NCBI GenBank assembly: GCA_023548195.1
Contig: JAJHZJ010000496.1
Coordinates: 3,120,001-3,184,000, forward strand
DNA: 64,000 nt
From: Bettongia penicillata ogilbyi
Lineage: Eukaryota > Chordata > Mammalia > Diprotodontia > Potoroidae
Direction: 5' to 3'
The notes beneath the pieces are model-generated. The model was not told where the DNA came from, did not search any database, and was given only the letters and a program-made list of their open reading frames with translations. Below are positions 53,023-64,000 of the stretch, one piece after another; position 1 is the stretch's first letter, and the number at the start of each line of letters is the position of its first letter. The position numbers and the translations under genes are program-made.

Positions 53023-53225
53023 CTGGCATTTGTTTAATTAATTTTATTTTTCTATAATATCTATTATATACATATATAATAAATAAATTATTTATTTTTT
53101 TAATGTTTTCTAGGTACTTTACCTGCATGATTTCATTTGAATGTCACAGCACTTTGAGGTATAAAAAACACTATGCACATATTATCTTTCTGTATCCTCA
53201 CCTGGGTCAGATACATCCCAGGAAT

Positions 53226-53409
53226 GATATAGTAGAAGAAATACTGGATTTGGAGACAGAAATCCTAGTTTCAAATCTCAGCTCTGCTCCTGGTTTTTTG
53301 TCACCTTGGGCAAGTCATTTTACTTCTCTGGGCCATGGTTTTCTCATCTATAAAAAGAGCAGCTTGGACTCAGTGGCCCCTGGAGTCATTTCTGCACTTC
53401 TATGATCTG
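53226..53409 (+). mobile_element. CORE-SINE (THER type)
   Basis: 'gatatagtagaagaaatact', 'agtttcaaatctcagctctg', 'caccttgggcaagtcatttt', 'tggactcagtggcccctgga', 'cttctatgatct'. 53,410-53,695 beyond it is unassigned. Confidence 0.8.
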
Positions 53410-53699
53410 TGTCTGGTCTGGTTCACATGGTCTGCTGCTCACTTTTTTCTAGCTACAATTCTGCTCTATTTCCCCATTTCTTCAATTAAGATCTTACCCT
53501 GAATTTCCACTAAGGTTCTTCCCTTAATACAATAGGTTCAAATAAGTCCAAGCCCTCCCCCACTTCTCCAGAGATTCTTTCCCCAAGTATTTATTAATGT
53601 TTTAATGTGTTTTTGTTTTCTTTGTGTGTTTATAAAATCTAGATTCATTTACACGGTAGAAATAAGAAGTAGTAGAAAGAATGTGAAGCCGAGTGAATG

Positions 53700-53850
53700 A
53701 CTGCTTCAATGAATCCATATGCATTTATTAAATGTCTACCTTGTATTAAACTAATATTATTATTAAATGTATGTCTTACAGTATGCTAGGTGCTAGAGAT
53801 GTAGAGACCAAAATGAAATAGGATCTTGTATTATATTGGGAAAAGCAATA
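53700..53850 (-). mobile_element. L2 LINE 3' terminus
   Basis: 'atgcatttattaaatgtcta', 'cagtatgctaggtgctagag', 'accaaaatgaaataggatct'. Antisense, with a short TTATTA interruption. Confidence 0.6.
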
Positions 53851-53884
53851 TGCACACATGTAAGTATATGCAATATATTAACTG

Positions 53885-54055
53885 TATAACCTTAGGAAAC
53901 TAACAACTTTTCTGGATCTCAATTTCTTCATCTACTAAATAGAGATGTCAATAGACTCTACCCCACTAGGGCTTTGGAGATTCAAATGATATTGTGTGTG
54001 TAAAAAGGTTTGCAAACCTAAAAAGTCCCTATAAATGATATATATTAGAGTTACA
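53885..54055 (+). mobile_element. MIR-type SINE 3' part
   Basis: 'ctgtataaccttaggaaact', 'ttcatctactaaatagagat', 'gtaaaaaggtttgcaaacct'. Confidence 0.65.
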
Positions 54056-54087
54056 TGTTAGGTATAAAGTCCATGGAGCAGAAGAAA

Positions 54088-54245
54088 CAGCGTGGGGTAG
54101 TGGATAGAGGGGCATCCTTGGAGTGAGGAAGACCTGAGTTCTATTTCTGTTTTCACACATCATAGCTATATGACCTTGGTAAAGTCATTTTACATCTCAG
54201 TGCCTCAGGCAGTTCTCTAAAGTTCTAAGTGACAGCGAGAATTTC
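54088..54245 (+). mobile_element. Marsupial tRNA-SINE (CORE variant)
   Basis: 'cgtggggtagtggatagagg', 'tggagtgaggaagacctgag', 'tcagtgcctcaggcagttct', 'taagtgacagcgagaatttc'. Same subclass as 9,120-9,345. Confidence 0.75.
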
Positions 54246-54249
54246 TATT

Positions 54250-54430
54250 TCTGAATTTCTTCCATTGATGATAGCACACATTCAGAGCCTCCAAAAAAAA
54301 AATCCAAGGCTATTAGACAAATAATTATGTTTAAAAAGCATCCTGAAGGAGTCGGGCGTATTAATATTAGCACAAATAAAATCATTTCCATTTTAATTGT
54401 TTTGTGACTATGTCATCATTGTAAAGCAAA
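54250..54430. other. Unique AT-rich block resembling a conserved noncoding element
   Basis: Between SINEs lies 180 bp without repeat text but with TTAATTG, TAATTATG, 'gtattaatattagcacaaat' and 'tgactatgtcatcattgtaa' motifs. It is not low-complexity. The suggestion of conservation is inference. Confidence 0.3.
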
Positions 54431-54431
54431 T

Positions 54432-54675
54432 AGTAAATAGTAATAATAACTTGGAGGTTTTTAAATGTGATATTCTTGTGATCTCATGAATCTTCCCAAT
54501 GATCCTGTGAGATAGGTGCTATTATTATCATCCCCATTTTCCAAATGAAGAAACTGTGCCTGAGTAGTAAAAAGATTTGCCCAGGGCCTCACTAGTATTT
54601 GAGGTAGCATTTGAACTCAGGTCCTCCTGACTCCAGATCCAGTGTTCTATCACTACACTACCTAGATGCCTATAC
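54432..54675 (-). mobile_element. MIR/tRNA-SINE
   Basis: Antisense: 'cccaatgatcctgtgagata', 'tttccaaatgaagaaactgt', 'gaactcaggtcctcctgact', 'tctatcactacactacctag'. Confidence 0.8.
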
Positions 54676-54727
54676 AAAATGTTGCTCATAAATTAAATAT
54701 AAAGCAATGAAGATCTCCAGGATTTGA

Positions 54728-55024
54728 TTGTTGGCTCTACATCCAGCCACTTTTAAAAATCTTTGTAACCAGAAACACAAAACTTCCTCAAACTCGTTTA
54801 TGCATAATGAACCTTTAGTTTTTAATGAAGATGTTATAAATATAGCAATGTTAAATGTAACAAATACCCAAGATGAGCCAAATAATTCTGCCAAGGGATT
54901 TAGTCATTCCCTGATCAGATGCATTAATGAGTCAAAAAGTTATCCATTGGGTCCTCCAGTGGTACATTCTGAAGTGTTGACTACAAAGAGGGGAAAAAGG
55001 GATATAATTCCTCTTGAAACCTAA
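54728..55024 (+). other. 98-codon open frame of protein-like composition, unidentified
   Basis: An open frame with no repeat assignment and balanced composition, including the stretches NEDVINIAMLNVTNTQDEP and VVHSEVLTTKRGKRDIIP, ending TAA. It begins at a TTG after an in-frame TGA at 54,725; the first ATG is at codon 25. An AACCAG|AA acceptor-like site is near 54,772, but its pyrimidine tract is weak. It could be a terminal exon, a pseudogene or chance. I recognise no domain, so confidence that it is coding is low. Confidence 0.15.
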
Positions 55025-55064
55025 GTCTGATCAATTCGAACTTGACTAAAACTAGTAATGGCTC

Positions 55065-55065
55065 C

Positions 55066-55136
<71 letters not shown>

Positions 55137-55198
55137 CTCTCCATGTACATATATATACATATATATATATACACACACACATATATATATTATGTAGA
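55065..55198. repeat. (TC)n then (TA/CA)n array
   Basis: About 70 bp of TC, then 'ccatgtacatatatatacat' and CACACACA/TATATATA. Artefact frames on the minus strand. Confidence 0.95.
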
Positions 55199-55235
55199 TA
55201 TAGATATTTAGATGCTTCGTTTGACCATTCTATTT

Positions 55236-56000
55236 GAGATCATAGAATTTTAGAGGAGGAAGGGAACATCGGAGACCATGTGAGCCAATTTCTATTTGAT
55301 AACTGAATGATTGATCTGCATGCTCAAAATCCAGTGGGCACAAGAAGGCTGACCCTCAACCATGCCTGGAGAAGGTAATACAAGATGACACAGTTAAAAA
55401 GACAATAGCTGTAAGACCCTGGACAAGTCACTTAATCCTGATTGCCTTGAAAAAACTATATCAAAAATCTGGGAATTATAAGATCATCAATTTAGAAGGA
55501 AGATTAAATCAACTTCCTGGTCCTCTCTGATGTATGATTTGTTAATCTCATGGAGATTTCTAGCCCAGCCCTGGAATTCCATTACTCTGTAAATGTTCTT
55601 TTACCACAACCCAGTCTTGGTTTGGGGTGGAGGGGTTACTTGTTTCCTTAGTTTATTCTGCTCAATGTGGACCAGGCTTGGTCACTTACTACCTACACCA
55701 TTCTGGGCAAGTCATCTAAACTCTTTGGTCACCTCTTTCAGAAGTTTCCTCTTTTATGAAATGGAGGGATTGGATAGTATGATTTCTAAGTACCCTTACA
55801 TCAGTAAATTCTTTGATACCACGTGTCTCACTCCCAGATAGAAATCATTCCATCTGGACCCTGAAAATCCCTGGCACATCAGACTTGCCTTGGGTAGGAT
55901 ATAGCAATTGAACCACAGAGAGTCACCTTGCCCAAGGTCATACATACATCTACTTAGTGACAAGCATGGACTAGTACCAGGTTTCCTAAGTTCTAGTTCA
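55236..56000. mobile_element. Cluster of short CORE-SINE/MIR/SINE fragments
   Basis: 55,236-55,300 minus ('gatcatagaattttagagga'); 55,405-55,452 plus ('agaccctggacaagtcactt'); 55,665-55,815 plus ('ggcaagtcatctaaactctt', 'tttatgaaatggagggattg'); 55,895-56,000 minus ('cttgcccaaggtcatacata'). All are partial and decayed. Confidence 0.55.
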
Positions 56001-56083
56001 CTTTTCGTAGGTATCTAGAACTTCTGAGTCAGATTTGTGTTATGCAATTCTCCTAGTTATGTCTTAGTCTTTACCTAGGTTTT

Positions 56084-56128
56084 CATGCACACACACACAC
56101 GCACACACACGCACACATACACGTACAC
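56084..56128. repeat. (CA)n microsatellite
   Basis: CACACACACACACGCACACA-type run. 56,129-56,650 beyond it is AT-rich and unassigned. Confidence 0.9.
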
Positions 56129-56654
56129 CATCATCACCATTATACCATTTCACTCCCAATCTGCATGCTGGGTATTAGCTTCTTAACTTCAACATTATAC
56201 AGTTTCAAACATTATCCATGGCACGTGCTCATTGATATTTACTCAGGCAATTTTTGCCCCCAACCACAAGGTGTTTATACAAGCATTCATTTAGTATTAC
56301 ATGCTTTTGGCTAAAGTTTAGATTTCATAAGACCATGTTTGTTTTGTCAGAAAATGTGTTAGAATAGTTGCACTTGTTCTAAATGTTTACTTTAAAACAG
56401 GACAGCCAAATTTTTTTGAATAATTTTCTTGGAATAACTGCCCCTCACATCTATGCCCCTTTGCACTTTCCTGTTATAACTCATAGATTTTGAGTGCTCT
56501 AAGAGTTTATGAAAATATTTGCTTGGTGGATTTTGTGCTATTGGTTTTTGAAAGCATTTTTATCTCCCTGCATTGTTTTGTAGCTTCACCTACACTAAAC
56601 TATTGCAAAATTATCTCAGTATTCAACGCCATGCAATTATATTAGATTGCAAGC

Positions 56655-57045
56655 TTCTATGCCTAAAAGACTATAAAACTGTGTATACCCTTTAACCCAG
56701 CAATAGCACTATTAGGTCTGTATCCCAAAGAGATCATAAAAAAGGGGAAAGAACCTACATGAGCAAAAATGCTTACCACAGCTCTTTTTATGGAGGCAAA
56801 GAATTGAAATTGAGGGGATGTCCAAGTTGTGGGATATGAATGTAATGGAATACTATTGTGATATAAGAAAAGATGAGCGGTAGATTTCAGAAAAACCTGG
56901 AAAAACCTAATGAGCTGATGCTGAGTGAAGTGAGCAGAACCAGGAGAACGTTGTACACACAGCAACAGTAACATTGTTCGATGATCAACTATAACTGGCT
57001 TAGCTCTTCTCAGCAATGCAATGACCCAGATGGAGGATATAGACT
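56655..57045 (+). mobile_element. L1 LINE ORF2-end fragment
   Basis: 'taccctttaacccagcaata', 'aggtctgtatcccaaagaga', 'gaattgaaattgaggggatg', 'gagtgaagtgagcagaacca', 'aactggcttagctcttctca'. One of the least diverged L1 pieces. It lacks both the 5' part and the normal 3' UTR. The 144-codon minus-strand frame across it is a shadow. Confidence 0.85.
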
Positions 57046-57099
57046 TCTTGTTATCAATTCTAAAATAAGCCCAGAAGATTAGGCATTCATACACCAAGG

Positions 57100-59795
57100 A
57101 TCAGTATGCTACTGCCTACCTCTTCCGTAATCTTGAGTGTTACGTTTGGTCCTTCCCTTGAGTGATTATCCATCAAGGAATACAGTTTACTTTGCAATAA
57201 GGGACTGCATCAACTAAATGGACATTTCTCAGTCATCTTCTTTCTCAAACTATAGGATCACACTTACCTTTCCTCTCTTTAATGTTGTTGAAATTGGTTT
57301 GCAAGTTTAATAAATTCCTTGGTTGTAATTGCCCACTGAGTGAGGCAGTCACACCAGAAGGTTCGGTCTTGAAGGAACCTGTGCATTCATTCAATAAATG
57401 TGTAGTAAACACACTCTGCTGGACCCCGGAAAGCACATCTGTGCATCTTTGATACTGCTCTCCCGGGTTTCCCTACCCTCTTGACATTTCCCTCCTCTGG
57501 CCAAAGGGATGGGGTCAGAAAGAACCCTTGCCCTTCCAGCCAATAAAAGAGAGACAGGTATAAGCCAAGATGCCACAAGAGGCCAGTCAGTCCAGGATGA
57601 GATGTTGCCCAGGAGGTTGGTTCCTTAAGGGGACCTATCAGGGAAGTATATCGCAGGTATCATTGGTGTTAGCCATTATTTGCTTGCATGAAGGAAAGGG
57701 GGGGTCAAGAAAATAGAGGGAGAAAATTCCAAACACACACTGAAATCAGGGTTTTGGTGGCTGGGCAATAACAAAAGGGAAGAGGACAGAATATTCAGCC
57801 CTCATCCAGAATCTTGGGACATACCTCTCCTCTGGATGTCAGTTGCTTTTCGGTCCCTACTAGAGCAACCTTGAGGTGCCTGGAGGGTTCTGCCCACTCA
57901 GGAACAGGGCCTTTCTTCAGATGCTCCAAGAGCCCACACCCACAAGTTTGACAGCTGTGGGAGTAGTCATAAGGACCTGGTGGGCTCACTTAGAGAAAAC
58001 TTCTTGCATAGATCTTTGAATCTGAGGTTCTGGTCAGCATAACATAGGTCCTTAGTTAAAGAGTCTAAACACATAGAGATGATTCAATTTCTCAGAAACA
58101 TGAACTAGGTTGAAACAATGCAATAAAGTTTTTTCTCATAGTTCCCATAATTGTGTAATTACATTTCAGGTGCGGATCATGCTACTTAGAGGTCTCACAC
58201 TGGACTAGTTCTGAGAAGGGAAATTTACATGTCACCAAGGTAACCAAAACAACTTAAACATAAACATCTTGAAACAAAAGAGGAAAGCAATACAGTAATT
58301 ATCTAAATAACATCAGGTTTCCTTGAATTCTAGTAACCCATTCTCAATGTCCATTTAACCAACACATTTTGAGTCCCAGATGTCTCATGCAATTATCTGG
58401 TTTCTAGACATCTTTTATTGGACAAGCGATTTTTTTTTCAGGACACTTCTAAAAGAGACTGCTTTTCTGGTTCCAAATCTAGAGGTTCCTAGATAATTCT
58501 GCTAGTAATATCATTTCATACAATGACTTAAATTTGGCTTTCCAATTTTGAAACTTCAAAGAATTCAGTTTATATACCATTTGCTATTTCTATCCTTAGC
58601 TAAATCCTGTACCTGATAGAAGAATCTTTTAAAAATTGATGAGAGTCCAACTGCAAAACAAATTCTTCTGCCTTTTAAGATGATCAGACAGGTACCTTAA
58701 AAATGGGAAAATAGTTTCATTTTCGTTACCATTATTAGTACAATTTATGTATAAAATCCAATTTTAAGAACCTATTGCTAAAACATACTCAAAGGCTAAA
58801 CTTCCATGATAGATAAACTTTGGAAGTCAATCATACACATCTATATGTGGTTCTGAGAGACAACAGTCTAATTCTGTTGATTTCTCAAAATTTGCTAACC
58901 TATTTATCTTGAAAACTTTCACAATACATCTTTGTCTGTTACTTTGATCATTTCCCCTTTAGGAGAATATCATCGTTATATTACAATACAGATTAAAATT
59001 GTAAGATGTTCATATTTGCATCCTATTATAGTATTTCAGAGACATTCCAATATCAATCTATTATTTAATAGATTTAGTATTGTACTTACAAAACCTCTTG
59101 ATGATAGAAATGTTCTATGAAAGGAAAAAGAGGGACATAATCATAGAGATATCATCAGAGGGGAAAACTCCTTTAGCTGTTTGATTCCAGGCATGAGTTA
59201 TATCTGACAGCCAACCATGTAGTCACAGGGTGTTAAAAGCAGGGCTCAGGATTAACCAGGTGGGAATTTTCCTTTTCAGAAAGGAAATAGCACAGTGAGG
59301 AAACAGAGTCAGGTGGATCCTACCTAAGTCATTCTAAGGTTGCCCACAAAATTTCCCCAGGTACAGACATTCATCTTTAACAGTTCCCAGACTGCAGTAC
59401 ATGACATTCTCTACTATTGGCATCATAACAATTCAGATGCAATATAACAGGGAAAAAGCTTTTTTTTCCTTATGTCATCTGTTATGAATATTTTGCAGCC
59501 TTCTAACAATTCACATGAAAACCAAGGCTGATGGATAGCAAAGTTACCTCATGTTTAAAATTAGACTCTTTGACCAACAAGGCAAATTTCCTTTAAGTAT
59601 AAAATAGTCAGAAGTTAGTTATAGCTCATACTAGTAAAAGACTATAAGACTAATGAGTTTACATGTAATATTTTGCCATGATTTTTGAGCAAGATCCTAC
59701 TGATATATGATTCTGTGAATGTAGCAATTTGGGGAACATTCTATTTTAAAATCTTTGGATAAAGGCTAGGAGTGAGACCACAGAATTCTATCTGC
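57100..59795. other. 2.7-kb unassigned stretch, possibly old ERV-derived
   Basis: No recognisable LINE or SINE over 2.7 kb, unusual for this window. A TATA/CCAAT-like pair (ccaataaaag at about 57,539; aggtataagc at about 57,556) and blocks such as 'cagaaaggaaatagcacagt' suggest decayed ERV or LTR sequence, but I see no Pol or Env motif. The frames of 60-64 codons inside show no domain. Confidence 0.3.
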
Positions 59796-59799
59796 TCAG

Positions 59800-59915
59800 T
59801 TGACAAATGAAGCACAGACTTGAATTTAATCAGGGTCTTGCAGCTACTAAATTTCTGAGACAGGATTTGAATTCATGTCCTCCTGATGCAGGTCCACTAC
59901 ACCATCTTAGCCCTA
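59800..59915 (-). mobile_element. MIR-type fragment
   Basis: 'cagttgacaaatgaagcaca', 'agggtcttgcagctactaaa', 'gatttgaattcatgtcctcc', 'ggtccactacaccatcttag'. Confidence 0.65.
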
Positions 59916-60461
59916 TGATCAGGGGATATTTCATATCAGTTAGAAACAGCAATTCTGCCTTCAGAAAGAAACAGCCCCAAATCAGGCTGTTCTCTCAAAT
60001 AGACTTTTTAAAGCCAATCTGGCATGGGCAGAGACATTGGGGAAGTCTTGGGGCACAGAAAGGTAGAGACCCTGAGGTAATGTACTGTGAGGGGAAGAGT
60101 GAACTCCTTTGGGTATGGTGACACCATTCCTAGGGAAGACACCAGGAGGGAGGAAGCAGGACAGGTCTAGGGGTAGTAGCATCCAGAGAAAGGAAATATG
60201 CCATCCAGATGATAACCTATTTTATCTAATTATTATGATATGAAGCATAATTCTTGAATAATTTCTTGAAGAATTACAAGTATAGTCAATGGCCTTGAGA
60301 TTTCAGTACCTTAGAGCAAAGCTCTAGTCATCCATGTCTGGTTATGTCTGGTTTGGAATCTTTCAAAGAAAATGCCATGTTCTTTCTTGATTGTGCAGAT
60401 GTGTACAATTATCACATCTCCAAAGTCTGGCCTCTTCCCTTTTACTTAGAGACCACTAAAA

Positions 60462-60692
60462 ATGGCAACCAAGACAGTGCCAAAGCTGATAGAGACAGAG
60501 CCTCATGACCCAGGAGATCACAGAAGCAAAGGGTCAGCTACCTTTTGTCATATTCTCTACTGCTTTTACAGCTTCCTTCTCCAAGAGAGGATTTCCACAA
60601 AGCAGTTGCATTTCCTAACAGAGTTGGTACAGACCTTCACGGAAGTTGTTCTCTGCCCTCATCTTGGTGTAGATGCAACCCTAAGAACTTGA
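60462..60692 (+). other. 76-codon open frame with good ATG context, unidentified
   Basis: Starts AAAATGGCAACC (purine at -3, G at +4) and encodes a basic/hydrophobic mix (N-terminal MATKTVPKLIETEPHDPGDH) with no recognisable domain, repeat or homologue known to me. No promoter, splice or polyadenylation context. It is probably chance or an ERV remnant. 59,920-60,870 otherwise holds nothing that I recognise. Confidence 0.1.
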
Positions 60693-60874
60693 CAACTTTG
60701 TCAGCTGTGCACAAGCTATGGTAGGCAGCAACTTACTGAGATACCTTCACATATGGGCCTGATGATGCACTGTGTGTGTGTGAGTGTGTGTGCATAGCAT
60801 CAGATGATCACCTGAATTAAGTTTGGATATTTGCCACCAAATAATCCGTATTTTCTGGCCACAGCAACTCAAGA

Positions 60875-61150
60875 AGACCATCCTGGCTCTGCCACTTACT
60901 ACCTTTGTGATGTTAGACAAATCACTTTTCCTCCTTGGGCCTCAGTTTCTCATTTGTAAAATGATGGGTCTGAACAAGATGGCTTCTGAGGTTCCTTCCA
61001 GCTCTCAGCCTATGATCCTATGTAACCTTCTGACCCTGGGCAAGGTCACCTCTCTGAGCCTCAATTTCCACATATGTAAAATGAGGGAGTTGGATGAATT
61101 GTCTTTTGAAGCCCTTTCCAACAATCAGTTTATGATCTTATGATCTAGTG
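60875..61150 (+). mobile_element. Two tandem CORE-SINE (THER-type) copies
   Basis: First: 'gctctgccacttactacctt', 'cctcagtttctcatttgtaa', 'cagctctcagcctatgatcc' (to about 61,022). Second: 'gaccctgggcaaggtcacct', 'aaaatgagggagttggatga', 'tttatgatcttatgatc'. They are head-to-tail without spacer; the second is 5'-truncated. Confidence 0.8.
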
Positions 61151-62140
61151 AGACATGAAAGGTACAACTATACTGAGAAATTTTTGCACACATCTGACCC
61201 AGAGTGAGTGACCAAAAAGCATACACTCTCAAGCATGGTCACTGATCATGGTGAGTGGGGGCTCATGGCACTGTGAAGTCACTGGGAGGGCCAGGCTACG
61301 GAAGTGCTCACTTGGTCACCAATGGAAGAGATGCTGCTGGAGGGCAGCTATGGGAAACCTACAATAACATCCTCTTTTTAATCTCATGGTTTTTTTTTCC
61401 TATTAGCTAGTAAATTCTGTTGTTTCAACTGCTAAAGGATGAAAAGCATTTACAGGACCTTACAGGACCGTATTTTTAGAAAAGATCAATATTAAACATA
61501 TGACAAAAATCCAGGCAATTCTACATTTTTCCTTGTAGAAAGAACATTTTAAAACTTCATTTGTACTGTAGTGCTAAATGAGCATTTGGATTTGATCTCC
61601 GAGAAGACATCTATTTCTGGCAGCAATTCCACCCTGCATAGCCTAAGATATGGGTTCACACATGAGAAATGTGACCTTCAGAAAGCTTTCAATGGCAGCT
61701 ATAAAGCATACTTGCTCCTCAGAGGTAGAAAATATCTCATTCTTTCTAAAATTCTTCCACAATAGCTAGCCCAGTGGCATGTCCTTAGCAGTCACTCAAT
61801 TCCTTTGGACCACTTCATGAAAATCCACTTAGTGAAATTGGGCAGAAGGCATCTTGCCTAGTTTATGACATGTTGTTGGATGGGCGGTCCAGTGAGTTAG
61901 CCCATCGATGCATCTACCTCAGACATTTACTGCAGATGGACAATTAGCAGAACCCTGAAGTGAATAGGAAAGAGACACTGTACTGGGTCACATTTCAGAA
62001 ACTGTGTTATTGTTTCAGGGAGCCAAGACCTCTCCTTGACACCAACTCCCATCTTTTAAACATGAAGTTTCACTCACTGATGCCATGTGGCTCCGAATCA
62101 TAGGATGACACCACAACCTCCAGAGAATCATGGCGTCATC
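61151..62140. other. Unassigned stretch
   Basis: No recognised repeat. A 64-codon frame at 61,571-61,765 begins at GTG and has no domain. Confidence 0.25.
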
Positions 62141-62144
62141 AATA

Positions 62145-62390
62145 AGATTATAGATTTAGAGCTGGATAAAACATCAGAAGTCCAACATGAAGGAAACTGA
62201 GGCAAAGAGTAATGAAATGATTTAGAATTATGCTGAAAGCTGGAAGAGACCTCTAAGGTCATCTCCTCCAACCCTCTCCTTTATAGATGAATAAATTGAG
62301 CTCTAGAAAAGGTTTGCTGAGAATCAAATGCTAAATAACGGACACAGGATTTGAACCTCCAAAGCCAGTGGGCTTTTCATGACAACACAC
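62145..62390 (-). mobile_element. Two antisense CORE-SINE copies
   Basis: 62,145-62,215: 'gattatagatttagagctgg', 'aaggaaactgaggcaaagag'. 62,235-62,390: 'aagctggaagagacctctaa', 'ggtcatctcctccaaccctc', 'ggacacaggatttgaacctc'. The second follows the first directly. Confidence 0.75.
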
Positions 62391-62539
62391 CTTCATGAGT
62401 GACTCAAAAAACAGTGGAGAGATGCACAGTAGGTATCAGTGAGCTACCACAGGTTGACAAAGATGACTTGTGTGAGAGAAGTAGGCAAACACCATAACCA
62501 TGGACATATATGACAAAAAATAAGAAATGGGTGAATTAG

Positions 62540-62625
62540 CCACTCAGCCAGCATTTATTAAAAACCTACTGTGTGCCAGGTACTACAGTAGGTGCTCAGG
62601 ACACATAGGCAAGCATCAGCTGTTG
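62540..62625 (-). mobile_element. L2 LINE 3' terminus
   Basis: 'cagccagcatttattaaaaa', 'cctactgtgtgccaggtact', 'gtaggtgctcaggacacata'. Antisense. Confidence 0.8.
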
Positions 62626-62829
62626 CACTTTTCAAATAGACAACCAGCGACCATGCTTCCTAAACCATTCGATTCTGTACTCCCTGGGACCATGCTCCTA
62701 TTTCACCCTGACCACTTCCCCTCTTCTTATAACCTCTTGCTCTGAAAACTGCAATCAACTAAATCAACACTGCCATTGTCCTTGATAAGGTCATGTCAAT
62801 TGACTGCCCTATGGCACCAACCTTGTGAC

Positions 62830-62975
62830 TTCCCAGACTTGGTCCCCACTCTTCTTTATGGGCCGTCTTCCCCAGCTGACCTCAAGGACAGGGACTGTCT
62901 CAACACTACATTTGTATTCCCAATGATTAGCATATAGGAAATGCTTAATAAATGCTGTTTATTCATTCATTCATC
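62830..62975 (+). mobile_element. L2 LINE 3' end
   Basis: 'gacctcaaggacagggactg', 'tgtattcccaatgattagca', 'gaaatgcttaataaatgctg', then (ATTC)n. Confidence 0.8.
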
Positions 62976-63199
62976 CCTTGTCTTCTGGACCTTACCTTCT
63001 GTCAGAGGAGACAATGTATAGGGAGGCAACTACATATAATGTGAATTGATATCTGTCTGTGCAAGAGGGGTCAGTTCCCCACCCCTCTCTCAATAGCCAC
63101 AGCTAACTGAAGACCCAAAACAACATTCTCATCACCAGTCTTTGGTGTTGTTGAACGGTTCAACATTAGAAACATTAGGGAAAAAATGGTTTAACATTA

Positions 63200-63470
63200 A
63201 AAAGATTGAGGAGGGGAAGAATGATGATCTTATGCATGGAAATGATACCAAAGAAGACACATTACCATTTGCTTTGCTGATGGACCTTAAGGACCATGGG
63301 ATCTTTTCACCTGATTTGAAGATGAACCCTTCTATTTGCATTTTCACCCATTAGATTGTCAACTCCCTGAGAGCAGGAACCATCTACAAATTTTTCTGTT
63401 GGTATTCCAATCACATAGCATAGTGTTTCTTGTATAGTAAACATGTACTAAATGTTTTTTCATTCATTTG
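63200..63470 (+). mobile_element. L2 LINE 3' end (tail variant)
   Basis: 'gatggaccttaaggaccatg', 'cacccattagattgtcaact', 'ccctgagagcaggaaccatc', 'tgtactaaatgttttttcat'. The overlapping frames of 70-71 codons on both strands fall inside it. 63,471-64,000 is unassigned. Confidence 0.65.
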
Positions 63471-64000
63471 TGTACTCAAGAAGATACAAAATAAATATCA
63501 GGTGTTTTAGGGGGAGTATGGCATCAGGCACTTGGATATAGGAAAACTACCATGTAAAGGGTGGAGCTTGAGCTGAATTTGGAAGGAAACAAGGGGCAGA
63601 GTTAAGAGGCAAATATACTCCATGCATACACTTGGGTAGTGAGAATGAGGGGCGATAGATGCCTAGCTCCAGTATCTCACTGATATCCACAACTTACAAA
63701 TCAACAGAAAATGACATCACATGTATTGAATGAACTCTCTCTAGGGGATTTATAGGAGGACATGGTCTAGATTCATGCATAATGGCAGCAATAAGGAATT
63801 ACAATCTGTGTTCTTGGAGGAAGCGCCCACAGCAATGAGATCACATAACAACTGAAGGACCCAAAATCAGTGAAATTCTAAATAGGAAATTGCTGTAGCA
63901 ATTCTCTGATTGCTCCCATGAGGGAGGCAGTGCTATATTTTTACCAGATGAGTTTCTGGTGATCACAAAGACCAGGTTCAGGGAAAAAAAAAGTTCAGTT

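Noticed and set aside
56663..57097. 144-codon minus-strand frame
   Set aside because: Antisense shadow of an L1 ORF2 fragment that is in plus orientation.
61571..61765. 64-codon frame of fairly natural composition
   Set aside because: Begins at GTG rather than ATG, is short, and has no splice, promoter or domain support.

Overview
This window is repeat-dense nuclear DNA from a therian mammal, most probably a marsupial (opossum, dasyurid, koala or wallaby type). The main evidence is a tRNA-derived SINE present in more than a dozen copies. Its head reads GGCAGCTAGGTGGTGCAGTG and its core reads CTAGCTGTGTGACCCTGGGC. Its 3' third (GGAGAAGGAAATGGCAAACC) matches the tail of RTE/BovB-type LINEs. 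Old L2, L3/CR1, MIR and CORE-SINE copies, A-rich L1s, short hAT and mariner relics and ERV LTRs accompany it. I assign families by recognition, not by a library search, so most repeat edges are good to about 10-30 bases.

I found no convincing protein-coding gene, tRNA, rRNA or CRISPR array. The open frames present are short. They are read through microsatellites, lie inside repeats (for example an L1 ORF2 relic at 5,798-6,187), or come from GC-rich DNA with few stop codons. The only promoter-like interval is a CpG island at about 49,020-49,885. It holds SP1-type GC boxes, a three-copy GC-rich minisatellite and a consensus splice donor on the minus strand. It is flanked on the low side by a long CA array and a homopurine tract.

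Layout. 1-16,000: an L1-family 3' UTR at the edge, a 1-kb L2, an L3/CR1 reverse-transcriptase relic split by a 5'-truncated L1, a second L1, several L2s, an L3 3' end, GATA and GA arrays, and a SINE split by a hAT-like element. 15,940-24,545: L1 territory, with a roughly 6-kb L1 carrying three younger insertions, flanked by two shorter L1s that also carry insertions. 24,700-34,600: LTRs (one beside a tRNA-Glu-like primer binding site), L2s, a tiny mariner MITE and SINEs. 34,991-35,674: a nearly perfect inverted repeat that is not explained by ordinary insertion. 36,000-48,000: MIR, L2 and SINE mosaic with LTRs. 48,076-50,040: CA array, homopurine tract, CpG island and a DNA-transposon relic. 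50,000-64,000: more SINE, L2 and MIR sequence, a 3'-end L1, and a long stretch (57,100-59,795) that I could not assign.

So the window reads as intergenic or intronic DNA shaped by successive insertions. Their order can be read from who interrupts whom: L1 into L3, L1 into L1, hAT into L1, SINE into L1, hAT into SINE, LTR into SINE, L2 into MIR.
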